Source: Paenibacillus contaminans
GTDB lineage: Bacteria > Bacillota > Bacilli > Paenibacillales > NBRC-103111
Assembly: GCF_003285015.1 (NCBI RefSeq)
Contig: NZ_QMFB01000020.1
Span: forward strand, 88,881-152,880
Direction: 5' to 3'
Length of the DNA stretch: 64,000 nucleotides
Made by a program: the position numbers and the translations under genes. Positions 32,757 to 41,122 of this stretch are shown here, one piece after another (positions within the stretch are counted from its first letter, which is position 1; each line of letters opens with the position of its first letter). The notes beneath the pieces were generated by a model. That model saw nothing but the letters and a program-made list of their open reading frames with translations, had not been told where the DNA came from and ran no database searches.

Positions 32757-34772
32757 TTACGTATTGCGGTTGACCCGCAGCTCTTTATACTCGGACGGCG
32801 TGATCCCCGTATATTGCTTGAAGACTCTGGCAAAGTAGCTGTTGCTGTTGAAGCCGGTTTTCAAGCCGATCTCTGCAATTTTCGTGCTCGTATTCGACAG
32901 CAGATGTTTGGCCTTTTCGACTCGATACTCATTCAGATATTCAATCGGTGTCCGGTTATAACTTTTTTTGCAAACATTAATCAAGTGCTGCTTGCTGATT
33001 CCGATATAGTCCGCCATTTCGTCGAGGGAGAAATTATCCATGTAGCGTTCCGCGATGAAATCGTCAATCTTGCGGGTGTAATCCTTCGTGTCGACCGCAT
33101 ATTCCCGAAAGTTATGGAACTTGGAAAATAAAAATTGCTTGACAGCCGTTACGTTCATGTTGCCCTTTTCCGCAATTAATTTATTCAATTCATCCAGGAA
33201 CGCCAAGCTGTTCTGCCCGTACATCCGCAGGAAAAGCGAAATGACCGTATAAAAATTCAAATTGTACGCGACCACCGTAATTTGCTCGGAGAACAAAGCG
33301 TTTAAGGCGTTCGTAAAGATCCTCTCGTTTTGCTGCTTAATCGCCAATTCCATCTCTTCAACGGCCGGAGTCTCGACTGCCGTGTGATGGTAATCCATCG
33401 GAAGTTTATTATAACAATACAGCTTCGAATCCAGCGTGAAAATCCGCCCGACATTGTACGCATACATGGCTTCGAGATAAGACTTGTGCAAGTCACGGAG
33501 CGGATGAATGCCGCCGATGCTGATCTCCAGCCGTTCCAGCAGGTCTTCTTTGAAGCTGAGCAAAAGATCGGTAGTAAAACGGTTCACGTCTTCATGCTCC
33601 AATTGGAACAACAAGATATATGTTTCATTCGACTCTTCAAACATTTCATAACGGAATGCTCCGTCTAAACCTTCTACAACCGATCTTCTCATATGCGCGG
33701 GATCATGGCCGATTTCATCCAGCGACGGCAACGTTTTGATAATCGTCACAAGATGGGATCTCGCATATGTTTTTGTTAGTCGTTCAATGTCCGGATTAAT
33801 GCCGATCTGGCCCATTAAGAGGCGATGCAGAAGCGTTTTTCTCAGCAGCTCTTCGTTTTCATTAACTCGCAGGACAATCCGGTGAAATGGTTTATATAAC
33901 TCGCGGAATCCGATCAGGATCAGAACCAGCATGAAGACGACAACGGCCGCGACCACGATAATCAACGTATTTTTTAATTTCGCGACATCCCCGTACAACT
34001 GCTTCGTATTGACTTCGCTAATTAATCGCCAGTTAAAGGCGTTAAGCTTGTAGTCGTTCATTTGGATCGTCTTTGGGTCCCGTTCGATATCGGAAAGGTT
34101 CATCCCGAATTTTTGCGGCTCGCGATGAAACATGATTTTACCGCCGGCGTCTGTAAGATAATAATTATACAACTCGGCGTTCACGTTCAATTCTTGCAAA
34201 AAGGAAGCATAAATCTTATCAAGATTCACGTTATAAATGAAAAAATTTTGCTCTCCTCTTGAAGAAGGAAGCCGTTGAACAATAGACGCAACATGGGTCC
34301 CTTGCTTGGACTTGCCCTCTACGATCTCGATTCCGTATAAGGACATCCCGGATGCAACGGAGGCTATCCACGGTATCGAACTGTTGCTGGGATCTCGTTC
34401 GATTCCAAAATTGGAAATAAGCAATATATTCTCATTAGCATTGTAATACAGGATTTCCGTGACATAGGGATTGGCATAAATTAAGTTGCTAATATCGCCC
34501 AATGCCTTCCATTGTTCGTAATCCGACCGAATATTGGCGAAACGGCTGTCTACTGTAATGGAATTCGTGAAATCGATAATTTGTTGAAGCGTTCTCTCCA
34601 TTAATGCGCCGGTTCGCGTTAATTCGTTTTCGTTTTTCGAATTGATCAGTTCCACCGTTTTGGTCAAGAACAAATTAATATTGTAAGCGCTAACGATTAG
34701 AAGTGGAATACTGGAGACGACCGCCAAAACGATTAATACTTTGTAGATGTACGATTTCATATCTTTCGTCAC
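32757..34772 (-). CDS. AraC-family regulator with membrane Cache-like sensor
   Basis: 671 residues. An N-terminal membrane helix (VLIVLAVVSSIPLLIVSAYNI), an extracellular dCache-like sensor (about 35-270) and a second helix (TLIIVVAAVVVFMLVLILIGF) are followed by a cytoplasmic region and a C-terminal AraC HTH (MDNFSLDEMADYIGISKQHLINVCKKSYNRTPIEYLNEYRVEKAKHLLSNTSTKIAEIGLKTGFNSNSYFARVFKQYTGITPSEYKELR). GTG start after AAGGGGGAG. This is the usual Paenibacillus one-protein sensor for lpl-type glycan importers and probably controls the operon at 32272-28783. Confidence 0.92.
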   Translation of the reverse strand: MTKDMKSYIYKVLIVLAVVSSIPLLIVSAYNINLFLTKTVELINSKNENELTRTGALMERTLQQIIDFTNSITVDSRFANIRSDYEQWKALGDISNLIYANPYVTEILYYNANENILLISNFGIERDPSNSSIPWIASVASGMSLYGIEIVEGKSKQGTHVASIVQRLPSSRGEQNFFIYNVNLDKIYASFLQELNVNAELYNYYLTDAGGKIMFHREPQKFGMNLSDIERDPKTIQMNDYKLNAFNWRLISEVNTKQLYGDVAKLKNTLIIVVAAVVVFMLVLILIGFRELYKPFHRIVLRVNENEELLRKTLLHRLLMGQIGINPDIERLTKTYARSHLVTIIKTLPSLDEIGHDPAHMRRSVVEGLDGAFRYEMFEESNETYILLFQLEHEDVNRFTTDLLLSFKEDLLERLEISIGGIHPLRDLHKSYLEAMYAYNVGRIFTLDSKLYCYNKLPMDYHHTAVETPAVEEMELAIKQQNERIFTNALNALFSEQITVVAYNLNFYTVISLFLRMYGQNSLAFLDELNKLIAEKGNMNVTAVKQFLFSKFHNFREYAVDTKDYTRKIDDFIAERYMDNFSLDEMADYIGISKQHLINVCKKSYNRTPIEYLNEYRVEKAKHLLSNTSTKIAEIGLKTGFNSNSYFARVFKQYTGITPSEYKELRVNRNT

Positions 34773-35120
34773 AACTACTCCCCCTTACATACCTGCTGCT
34801 GAAATCCTCGGTTGGCTTACACACACTATAGATGTACTAGTATGGAAGCGTCAAGAAGGTCACTCCTAATCTACCACCGCCTAATTTTTAACGATTGGGT
34901 TTAGCACGATCTCTATATCTACTTCAAATATAATGTATAATATATGGTCTAACAATATTATATTATATAGTCATATTCGTCCATTGATAAAGGCAGCCGG
35001 TCTTTCTGGCCGACTGCCTTCGTGATAACTTATGCAATTCTTGTACCCGTCTGCTCGTCGTGGAATCGTTCGTAGACAGGGGCGTCCAGTGAATAACCGA
35101 TCACCTTTTTGAGAGCTTGA
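34773..35120. other. Intergenic region with a hairpin
   Basis: No gene is seen. A GC-rich hairpin (AGGCAG...CTGCCTT, about 34986-35016) is followed by GTACCCGTCTGCTCG. This looks like a degenerate version of the cassette-type modules found at 43-46 kb and lies 3' of the SUFU gene. Confidence 0.4.
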
Positions 35121-35735
35121 TTAAGGACGAGCGGGATCTATTATTGAATGCTGTTGCTTTTCTATCCAAGCATCAAAAGCATCTATGCCTTCTTGTAAAA
35201 TGATACGTGCTTCTTTATGAGTAATCGGAATAACCCACAAGACACTAATTACTTCTTCACCTATTTTCATTTCTTCTAACCCCTCACTTTCTCCTCTTAG
35301 TTCATCAATCAAGAGGGCTTTTGTAGTCCAGTTCTCTGGTGCGAGTGCGCTCTCGGTCATTACTCGCGGTACTTCCGAAGATTTAATATTTTCAATATTA
35401 TGGGCAATTAGGTCGCAGAAATAGGAGAATATGCGATCAATGCTTTCTTGTCCCAAATCGGGGGTTAAAGCTAGCATCCATTCAGTCTCAGTAGGTTTTC
35501 CAGTTTTTCGTATGGAATTTGATAGGCCGACTGTTGCGAATCTTGCAGGCGTTTTATCATTAATTGATGGGAAATAATAAACTTCAATATGTACGCCAAT
35601 CTCCGGTTTTGTCATGATGACTCTATATTCCGGCATAGACCATTCTTTCATATATAAATTAAGAATAATTGTTCTTCTGATGTCGAAGTCCAGAGCTTTT
35701 TCCCGGCTTGACTCTTTATGCAGCACATCCATCAC
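35121..35735 (-). CDS. SUFU (suppressor of fused) domain protein
   Basis: 204 residues. The C-terminal half carries the bacterial SUFU pattern: NWTTKALLIDELRGESEGLEEMKIGEEVISVLWVIPITHKEARIILQEGIDAFDAWIEK. Bacterial SUFU proteins are known as immunity proteins of polymorphic toxin systems, but no toxin gene is adjacent. Starts GTG 35735, ATG 35732 and GTG 35726 are all in frame; the last has the best spacing to AAAGG. The region is AT-rich compared with its flanks. Confidence 0.8.
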   Translation of the reverse strand: MMDVLHKESSREKALDFDIRRTIILNLYMKEWSMPEYRVIMTKPEIGVHIEVYYFPSINDKTPARFATVGLSNSIRKTGKPTETEWMLALTPDLGQESIDRIFSYFCDLIAHNIENIKSSEVPRVMTESALAPENWTTKALLIDELRGESEGLEEMKIGEEVISVLWVIPITHKEARIILQEGIDAFDAWIEKQQHSIIDPARP

Positions 35736-35812
35736 CTTTTTTCTTTATTGGTTTTCTCGCTATTTTACCATATCCTCACTCCTTTTCCCTATATATACCT
35801 TAGATAAAAAGA

Positions 35813-35841
35813 GCTCCAACCAAAGGTTATTTGGCTGGAGC
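35813..35841 (-). terminator. Terminator of the MFS transporter gene
   Basis: GCTCCA-ACCAAA against TTTGGC-TGGAGC; the minus strand runs on into CTTTTTAT. It lies 10 bp past the stop. Confidence 0.85.
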
Positions 35842-35850
35842 ACTATTCCA

Positions 35851-37296
35851 TTACATGGCTACAGGCCCACTTGATTCTCCCTTTTTGGGAGAGCGGACAA
35901 ACAATATAGATAAAATTGCACCTGCAAATGCTACGATACCTGACCAAAAAAACGCTTGATGAAACCCCTCGTTTAAAACAGCTGCGGGATCCCCAACAGT
36001 TTGGGATGCCGACGCAGATGCTGCGATCGCAACCATAATAGCCAAACTAATTGCCGACCCAATCTGGTAGCTCGTATTGGCTAGGCCGGATGCGAGTCCG
36101 GCTTCCTCCGGTCGCACTCCAGACATGGCGGCCATAGTTGCCGGAATATAGGCAAGTGACATTCCGAGAGCGCCCAATAGCGAAGCCGGGAGCACATTCA
36201 TTACGAAATTTCCGTCCACAGGCGTATATTGAGAGAATAGCAGCATCGATCCTCCAAGCGCGATCATTCCGATTACTAAGTTCGCTTTCACTCCGAACTT
36301 TGCGATTAGCTTTCCTGTAATCAAAATCATGAAGACGGCAATGAGTATCGTCATCGGAAGCAAGCCGACCCCGCCGGCGAAGGCTGAAAATTTTAGTACT
36401 TGCTGCAAATAGAGGTTGAGGAAATACCATAGCGGTATCCACCCGCCAGAAAGCATAACGAGAGCGATATTACCCGCAGCTAGATTCGGCGATTTAAAAA
36501 TCCGGAGAGGTACAAGCGGTTCTTTTTTAACAGCCTGTATAATTAGGAACAGGATGAACAATGCAGCCCCAAAAATAAGTGTCCATACGGTGGACGGAGC
36601 CCCCCATCCTTTGTGCTCTGCAGTAACAATTCCGTACACAATCAAAACCAAAGCTGCTGTAACGAAGATGGACCCCACTACATCGATGCTGCCTTTTCTG
36701 CGTATCCCTTTTGTCAAAAGTCCGGTGGAAATGAGCAAGGCAAAAATTCCTACAGGTACGTTAATCAGGAACGTCCATTGCCAGCTAAGCCATTCGGTAA
36801 TAATACCTCCCAAAAACACTCCGGCCGATCCGCCCGCAGCCGCCGAAGCCCCCCAGAAACCCAAGGCCTTCCCAAGCTCTTTTGGATTGCCGCTAAATAA
36901 CATCATGACGATTGTTAGTGCCGATGGGGCAATCAAGGCGGACCCGAATCCTTGTAGAGCCCTGCCGACGTTCAGTGATTCTTCGCTCCAAGCCAAGCCC
37001 GCAAGTAAAGAGGCCAGTGTTAAAATGGAAAAACCCCACATAAACATACGCCGTTGACCAAACAGGTCGGATAATCGACCGCCCAAAAGCAGCAAACCGC
37101 CAAAGAAAATGACATAAGCGTTAAAAACCCACTGCAAGCTTTCTTGCGTATATCCGAGCGAATCTTTGATGGCAGGTAAAGCTACTCCGATAATCGACGT
37201 ATCCATGATCACCATAAAGTTCGCAAGACATAACAAAGCCAGAGCTTTCCACCGTCTTGGGTCAGCTTGTGAAAGAGACTTTGCTTGAGAAGACAT
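35851..37296 (-). CDS. MFS drug exporter, DHA2 (EmrB/QacA) family
   Basis: 481 residues with about 14 hydrophobic helices. Family motifs are visible: motif D1-like LCLANFMVIMDTSIIGVALPAI, motif A LLLGGRLSDLFGQRRMFMWG, and motif C-like GFWGASAAAGGSAGVFLGGII. ATG 37296 follows AGGAGG by 7 nt. It is a proton-driven efflux pump for lipophilic compounds. No regulator is adjacent; the AT-rich region at 37400-37450 contains GATATCGATATAGTATAC, a possible operator/promoter. Confidence 0.92.
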   Translation of the reverse strand: MSSQAKSLSQADPRRWKALALLCLANFMVIMDTSIIGVALPAIKDSLGYTQESLQWVFNAYVIFFGGLLLLGGRLSDLFGQRRMFMWGFSILTLASLLAGLAWSEESLNVGRALQGFGSALIAPSALTIVMMLFSGNPKELGKALGFWGASAAAGGSAGVFLGGIITEWLSWQWTFLINVPVGIFALLISTGLLTKGIRRKGSIDVVGSIFVTAALVLIVYGIVTAEHKGWGAPSTVWTLIFGAALFILFLIIQAVKKEPLVPLRIFKSPNLAAGNIALVMLSGGWIPLWYFLNLYLQQVLKFSAFAGGVGLLPMTILIAVFMILITGKLIAKFGVKANLVIGMIALGGSMLLFSQYTPVDGNFVMNVLPASLLGALGMSLAYIPATMAAMSGVRPEEAGLASGLANTSYQIGSAISLAIMVAIAASASASQTVGDPAAVLNEGFHQAFFWSGIVAFAGAILSILFVRSPKKGESSGPVAM

Positions 37297-37532
37297 ATTC
37301 AAACCCTCCTTATTTTGCGAAGCATCCGGTTGAATCGAGAAGATAAGGATTAACAATCGCGACGGCCGTCCTTGAACGAAGTTAATCCGTGCCCATAATT
37401 TACCGGATATTCGATATCGATATAGTATACCCCCGTACCCTATATTGTCAAGTGTGGATTCGAAATAAAATCATTTAGACTAGCCTAATTTTTTCTTGTT
37501 ATGGATGCTCAAGCGTCAGGATTGGATAAAAA

Positions 37533-37564
37533 AAAGAGCCAAGTCTTTATCGACAGGGCTCTTT
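37533..37564 (-). terminator. Terminator of the RidA-like gene
   Basis: AAAGAGCC/GGGCTCTTT stem with the minus strand continuing into TTTTT. Confidence 0.75.
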
Positions 37565-37650
37565 CCATTGCGCTATAGAAAATCACTTCCAGCGGTCCTT
37601 GCAGGTTTGGTATACAATTGCGAGTATAGCAGAATGACTAACTGGCTGCC

Positions 37651-38124
37651 TTAAGCTTTCAGCGCAACCACGATTTCCACCTCTGTGGAAGCGCCTAGCG
37701 GCAGCGTATGAATGCCGAGAGCGGCCCGGGCGTGCTTGCCAGCGTCTCCGAATACGTCAACGAGCACTTGGCTGCCCGCATTCATAATTTCCGGATGCAT
37801 GGTCAAATCTTCCGTACAGCTCAAATACCCCGTTACTTTCACCACATACTCTACCCGCTCGAGCCCCACTTCCCGGTCCAGCGCCATCAGGCAGTTCAGC
37901 ACCGAGTATGCGGCTGAGAGCTTGCCTTCCTCGATGGACACATCTGCGCCGATGCGTCCCTTGTACATCAGTTCTCCTGCCGAGAATGCCACGTTTCCGG
38001 AAATGTAAGCCATTCGGCCGTCTACACGTACCGGTAATACGAGCTTGGGGTCTTTCACTGCAGGAGATTCTTTCCATCCTAACGATTGTTTGACTTGTTC
38101 GAACCGTTCGTTGACAGTTGACAT
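37651..38124 (-). CDS. RidA/YjgF-family protein
   Basis: 157 residues from ATG 38124 (TAGGAGG 9 nt upstream). The longer YjgF subtype (YjgF_endoribonc-like) is recognisable: RVDGRMAYISGNVAFSAG, then YVVKVTGYLSCTEDLTMHPEIMNAGSQVLVDVFGDAGKHARAALGIHTLPLGASTEVEIVV. It keeps the RAALG(I)xxLP(L)G end motif, including the substrate-contact Arg. Such proteins hydrolyse reactive enamines/imines from amino-acid metabolism. It is monocistronic with its own terminator. Confidence 0.9.
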   Translation of the reverse strand: MSTVNERFEQVKQSLGWKESPAVKDPKLVLPVRVDGRMAYISGNVAFSAGELMYKGRIGADVSIEEGKLSAAYSVLNCLMALDREVGLERVEYVVKVTGYLSCTEDLTMHPEIMNAGSQVLVDVFGDAGKHARAALGIHTLPLGASTEVEIVVALKA

Positions 38125-38373
38125 GATATGAAGCCTCCTAGTGATCAAATGGTAGTTGGACTAAACGTCCGAATATCCTGGAACGATTGAGCAGACTTTT
38201 ATACCCTTTCGGCGCTAAGTGGGGCTCATTTTCGAATTATTCAAGCTTGAAAATAGTCCAATAAATCCCACCTTCGGTTGTTTTTCATAATAACATATGG
38301 TTTAATCATATTCCACAACCACTTCCGGGTTGGAGCGATTGATAAACAAGAACGTTATTTTAGAAGCGTTCTA

Positions 38374-38754
38374 CTAATCATATTGTGAGTACAACTCAAG
38401 CATATCATCAGCACAGCCAGCTACGATCGTATTTGCTTGTTCCGCATGTTTTACTGCCTCAGCGTAAAGTTGTAGATTAAAACTAACAGAAGCCATGATT
38501 AAATGCCATTCAGCGTCCGTAATTCCCTGATCAGAAACAGTTTGCAGCAGCCCGTATGCTTGCTCAAATGGATTGGTCTGGTCAGAATAATCTTGCAGGT
38601 AGTTCAGTGCCCTTGCATAGGCTAAAATCATTTCATATGACCACTGTTCCTGAGGGTACTGCTGCAGGATTGATTTTATTTCTTGATAATTACCTACAAG
38701 CTTCATTACATCCATCTCTGCCTCAAGATCGTTTATATACTGCATGTCAATCAT
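38374..38754 (-). CDS. Helical TPR-like protein of unknown function
   Basis: 126 residues, acidic and all-helical: MKLVGNYQEIKSILQQYPQEQWSYEMILAYARALNYLQDY, then WHLIMASVSFNLQLYAEAVKHAEQANTI. Spacing and residues suggest two to three TPR units. The end LELYSQYD is polar. A GAAGCTGA site precedes ATG 38754 weakly. It is adjacent to another unknown gene in an AT-rich stretch; possibly part of the accessory region. Confidence 0.6.
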   Translation of the reverse strand: MIDMQYINDLEAEMDVMKLVGNYQEIKSILQQYPQEQWSYEMILAYARALNYLQDYSDQTNPFEQAYGLLQTVSDQGITDAEWHLIMASVSFNLQLYAEAVKHAEQANTIVAGCADDMLELYSQYD

Positions 38755-38863
38755 TCAGCTTCACCTCTGGCTACAGTCATAATAACCTACTAAATGGCAT
38801 TCCGTTCTTTTTACCGGATTTCAGTGAAACGCGAAGAAGTACGAGCATCATAAGGCATTGTAA

Positions 38864-39895
38864 CTATCCAAATTGGTTCATGTAGGCTTCCCGATAATTA
38901 TAGGGAACAGCCTTTTCATCCACAATTCCATTTACAGTTCTGCCACCATATCCGCCTCCATCTGCACTGTACTTCTGATTATCAAAAGTTGCAGGAAATT
39001 CAAACGAATGGATGACATCAAAATCGAGCATCCCTTTTAACTCATCACACTCTTCCTTCGTTATTTTTTTAAAGCTGTCTACTAAAAATGAACAGTACAT
39101 ATCATAAACAATATCCGCATATTCTGCGGGCGACATTTTTTCATTAAAACCATTATAACTGCACGATATACTGATATCCTTCAGTTTACTCCCCCTCATC
39201 GCCGGGTGGAACTTCTTGGTCTCTGTGTTATATGCGGAATCATAAAAGAACTTATGATGTTTCTTTATCGGCCCCATAAACAAAGTTATCGCCATACTGT
39301 TTTTTTGTAAAATCCTTTTTTGAATCAACAGATTGCTTTCCAGAAAAGACCATATATATTCGCTAATTCTGTAGTCCACACGTGGTCTTCTAAACATGAT
39401 CTCAGGTTTGGATATTCCATCGTCTTCATCTTCGTGACTCCAAAATCGGCTGATCGTTATGGTTTTTGTATTTTCTTCCCTGTTATCACTGATTTTCGTT
39501 AGTAAAAGCTCTCTGACATAAAGAGATACTTTTTGCAGCAGTATTCTAAAATCGTTTTCGTTAATCGCTGTCAAAACACAAGTTTCAGATTCAGAATCGC
39601 TTTCAATGACTTCTTCAAGAACAACTTTTTCTTGTTTAAGTTTATCAAGGATGTAATTGGTCCAACCGTATCCGTCAGAAATATACGGCACTTCCTCTAA
39701 TTTGCGATTAAGTTTTTCAAAACCATCAGTTGGCGAAAACTCTAGTGAATAACTCAACGTTTCATTTCCCTTATTTACAACGCTGGATATATGTATCACA
39801 AAAGGTTTATAGTCGAGACATTCCCACGTACCCTCTTCCATATATTCGATAATATTGTTAGGGATTTCGACTTTTTCTAACTGTAATCTATCCAA
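38864..39895 (-). CDS. Conserved-looking hypothetical protein, 343 residues
   Basis: I do not recognise a family. The protein is soluble with no signal or membrane segment, acidic in the middle (ESDSESETC, SHEDEDDGIS) and lysine-rich elsewhere. A Gly-rich stretch lies near the C-terminus (YSADGGGYGGRTVNG). The gene is clearly more AT-rich than the core genes around 20-30 kb. AGAGGAAC precedes the ATG at about 8 nt. It could be an accessory or toxin/immunity-associated protein, but there is no direct evidence. Confidence 0.6.
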   Translation of the reverse strand: MDRLQLEKVEIPNNIIEYMEEGTWECLDYKPFVIHISSVVNKGNETLSYSLEFSPTDGFEKLNRKLEEVPYISDGYGWTNYILDKLKQEKVVLEEVIESDSESETCVLTAINENDFRILLQKVSLYVRELLLTKISDNREENTKTITISRFWSHEDEDDGISKPEIMFRRPRVDYRISEYIWSFLESNLLIQKRILQKNSMAITLFMGPIKKHHKFFYDSAYNTETKKFHPAMRGSKLKDISISCSYNGFNEKMSPAEYADIVYDMYCSFLVDSFKKITKEECDELKGMLDFDVIHSFEFPATFDNQKYSADGGGYGGRTVNGIVDEKAVPYNYREAYMNQFG

Positions 39896-40250
39896 ATTTC
39901 TAGTTCCTCTCGTATTATGGATATGGTCGTTACATAACGGTCATTTTTACTAATGCGACATACGTTCCTTGCTTAATCTTCCCCCTCTCCCGGGTTACAA
40001 ATAATTTCCATAATAATAGACGCACATCATAACGAGTATGTTGCGGGTAACCTCCCGTTACTAATGAGGTTGAGGCTTCCACCTGCTCGCTTAGCGGCGG
40101 CGATTCTTATGCCCACCCTCCGAACGAATTACTACTGGACTTATGCCTAGCCCGGCCGACCGACCCGGGTCCGTTTCGATGGCTGCACGCGTCGTTTACA
40201 ATAAAGATATTACAAGCGCAGCGGCGCCACTTTGAAGGAGATGGATATTC
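39896..40250. other. Intergenic region
   Basis: No gene is supported. It contains CCCGTTACTAATGAGG near 40071-40086, resembling one half of the cassette-type module, and the promoter and ribosome site of the PspC gene at its right end. Confidence 0.4.
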
Positions 40251-40475
40251 ATGAATAGATTATTTCGCTCGAGAACGGACAACAAAATTACCGGCTTATG
40301 CGGCGGATTAGCGGAACGGCTCGGCATGGACGCAACGATCGTGCGTTTGCTCGTTATTATTGCGGCATGCATCAGTTTCGGAACTGTCGTGTTCGTTTAT
40401 TTGATCGCAAGCATCGTCGTTCCTAAAGCGCCTTACGGCGTCGACAACTACATTGGCAGCTACCGTTCTTTTTAA
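40251..40475 (+). CDS. PspC-domain membrane protein
   Basis: 74 residues; the entire length is one PspC domain: RLFRSRTDNKITGLCGGLAERLGMDATIVRLLVIIAACISFGTVVFVYLIASIVVPKAP. It has one hydrophobic helix near the C-terminal half. PspC-like proteins take part in envelope-stress sensing. GAAGGAG precedes the ATG by 8 nt. It stands alone on the plus strand; no pspA is visible. Confidence 0.9.
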   Translation: MNRLFRSRTDNKITGLCGGLAERLGMDATIVRLLVIIAACISFGTVVFVYLIASIVVPKAPYGVDNYIGSYRSF

Positions 40476-40603
40476 TCTATAAGGATTTTTACAAGGATCG
40501 CGATTGAGGAAAACTCTAAGAGTAATCTAGGGGCAAACGCTTTTTAGTGGACGTTTATATTTTCTAGCTTAATAAGACATGCGCTACTAGGGGTGCTGCT
40601 AAT

Positions 40604-40664
40604 AAAAAAACGAGACTGCCGGGAGCCTCGTTTTTTTGTGCTATCGTACTCCGTTAGCTTAACG
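40604..40664. repeat. Cassette-type module, variant with T-tract hairpin
   Basis: The hairpin AAAAAACGAG...CTCGTTTTTT (40604-40638) is a good terminator for both strands. CCGTTAGCTTAACG (40651-40664) follows, which is the same core seen at 43214, 44400 and 46260. The second core expected on the other side is not clear. Confidence 0.5.
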
Positions 40665-40677
40665 TTTCGTGGCCAAA

Positions 40678-40820
40678 GAAAATAAAGTATTAGACTGGGT
40701 TGGGTTATTTGACGCTGTTTCAGAGTTTGAAAAACATCAGGTATTGAAAAATAAGTTTTAGACTGACCCCAATATTTTCATCGGCGGCAACTCTGAACGA
40801 GAAAATAAAGTATTAGACTG
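40678..40820 (+). repeat. Three spaced copies of a 20-bp motif
   Basis: GAAAATAAAGTATTAGACTG occurs identically at 40678-40697 and 40801-40820, with a diverged copy at 40746-40765. It lies in non-coding AT-rich DNA upstream of the sigma-factor gene. An inverted core AACTAA/TTAGTT follows at 40835-40852. Function is unknown. Confidence 0.7.
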
Positions 40821-41122
40821 CGGCTGTGTTGTTGAACTAACGTACCTTAGTTGAACGGAAAAAAGTATCTTTATATACTAAAAGTGAGACCCTTAAATCT
40901 TAAGTAATCTTCAGCTTGTTTAATTCTTGTTCCATTATACTCAACAAAAAGTTCATAACGTCTCTTTAACCATTCAAATGACCTATCCGTGATGTTTGTA
41001 ATTGTACATGTATGTGTGATCCGGTAGGACGTCCAAATTTTTTTGAAAATATCCCAACCTTTATTTCGCCTGGCACACTATTTGATTGTCAGGAATTACA
41101 GATGCAACTGCGGAGGCGAAAG

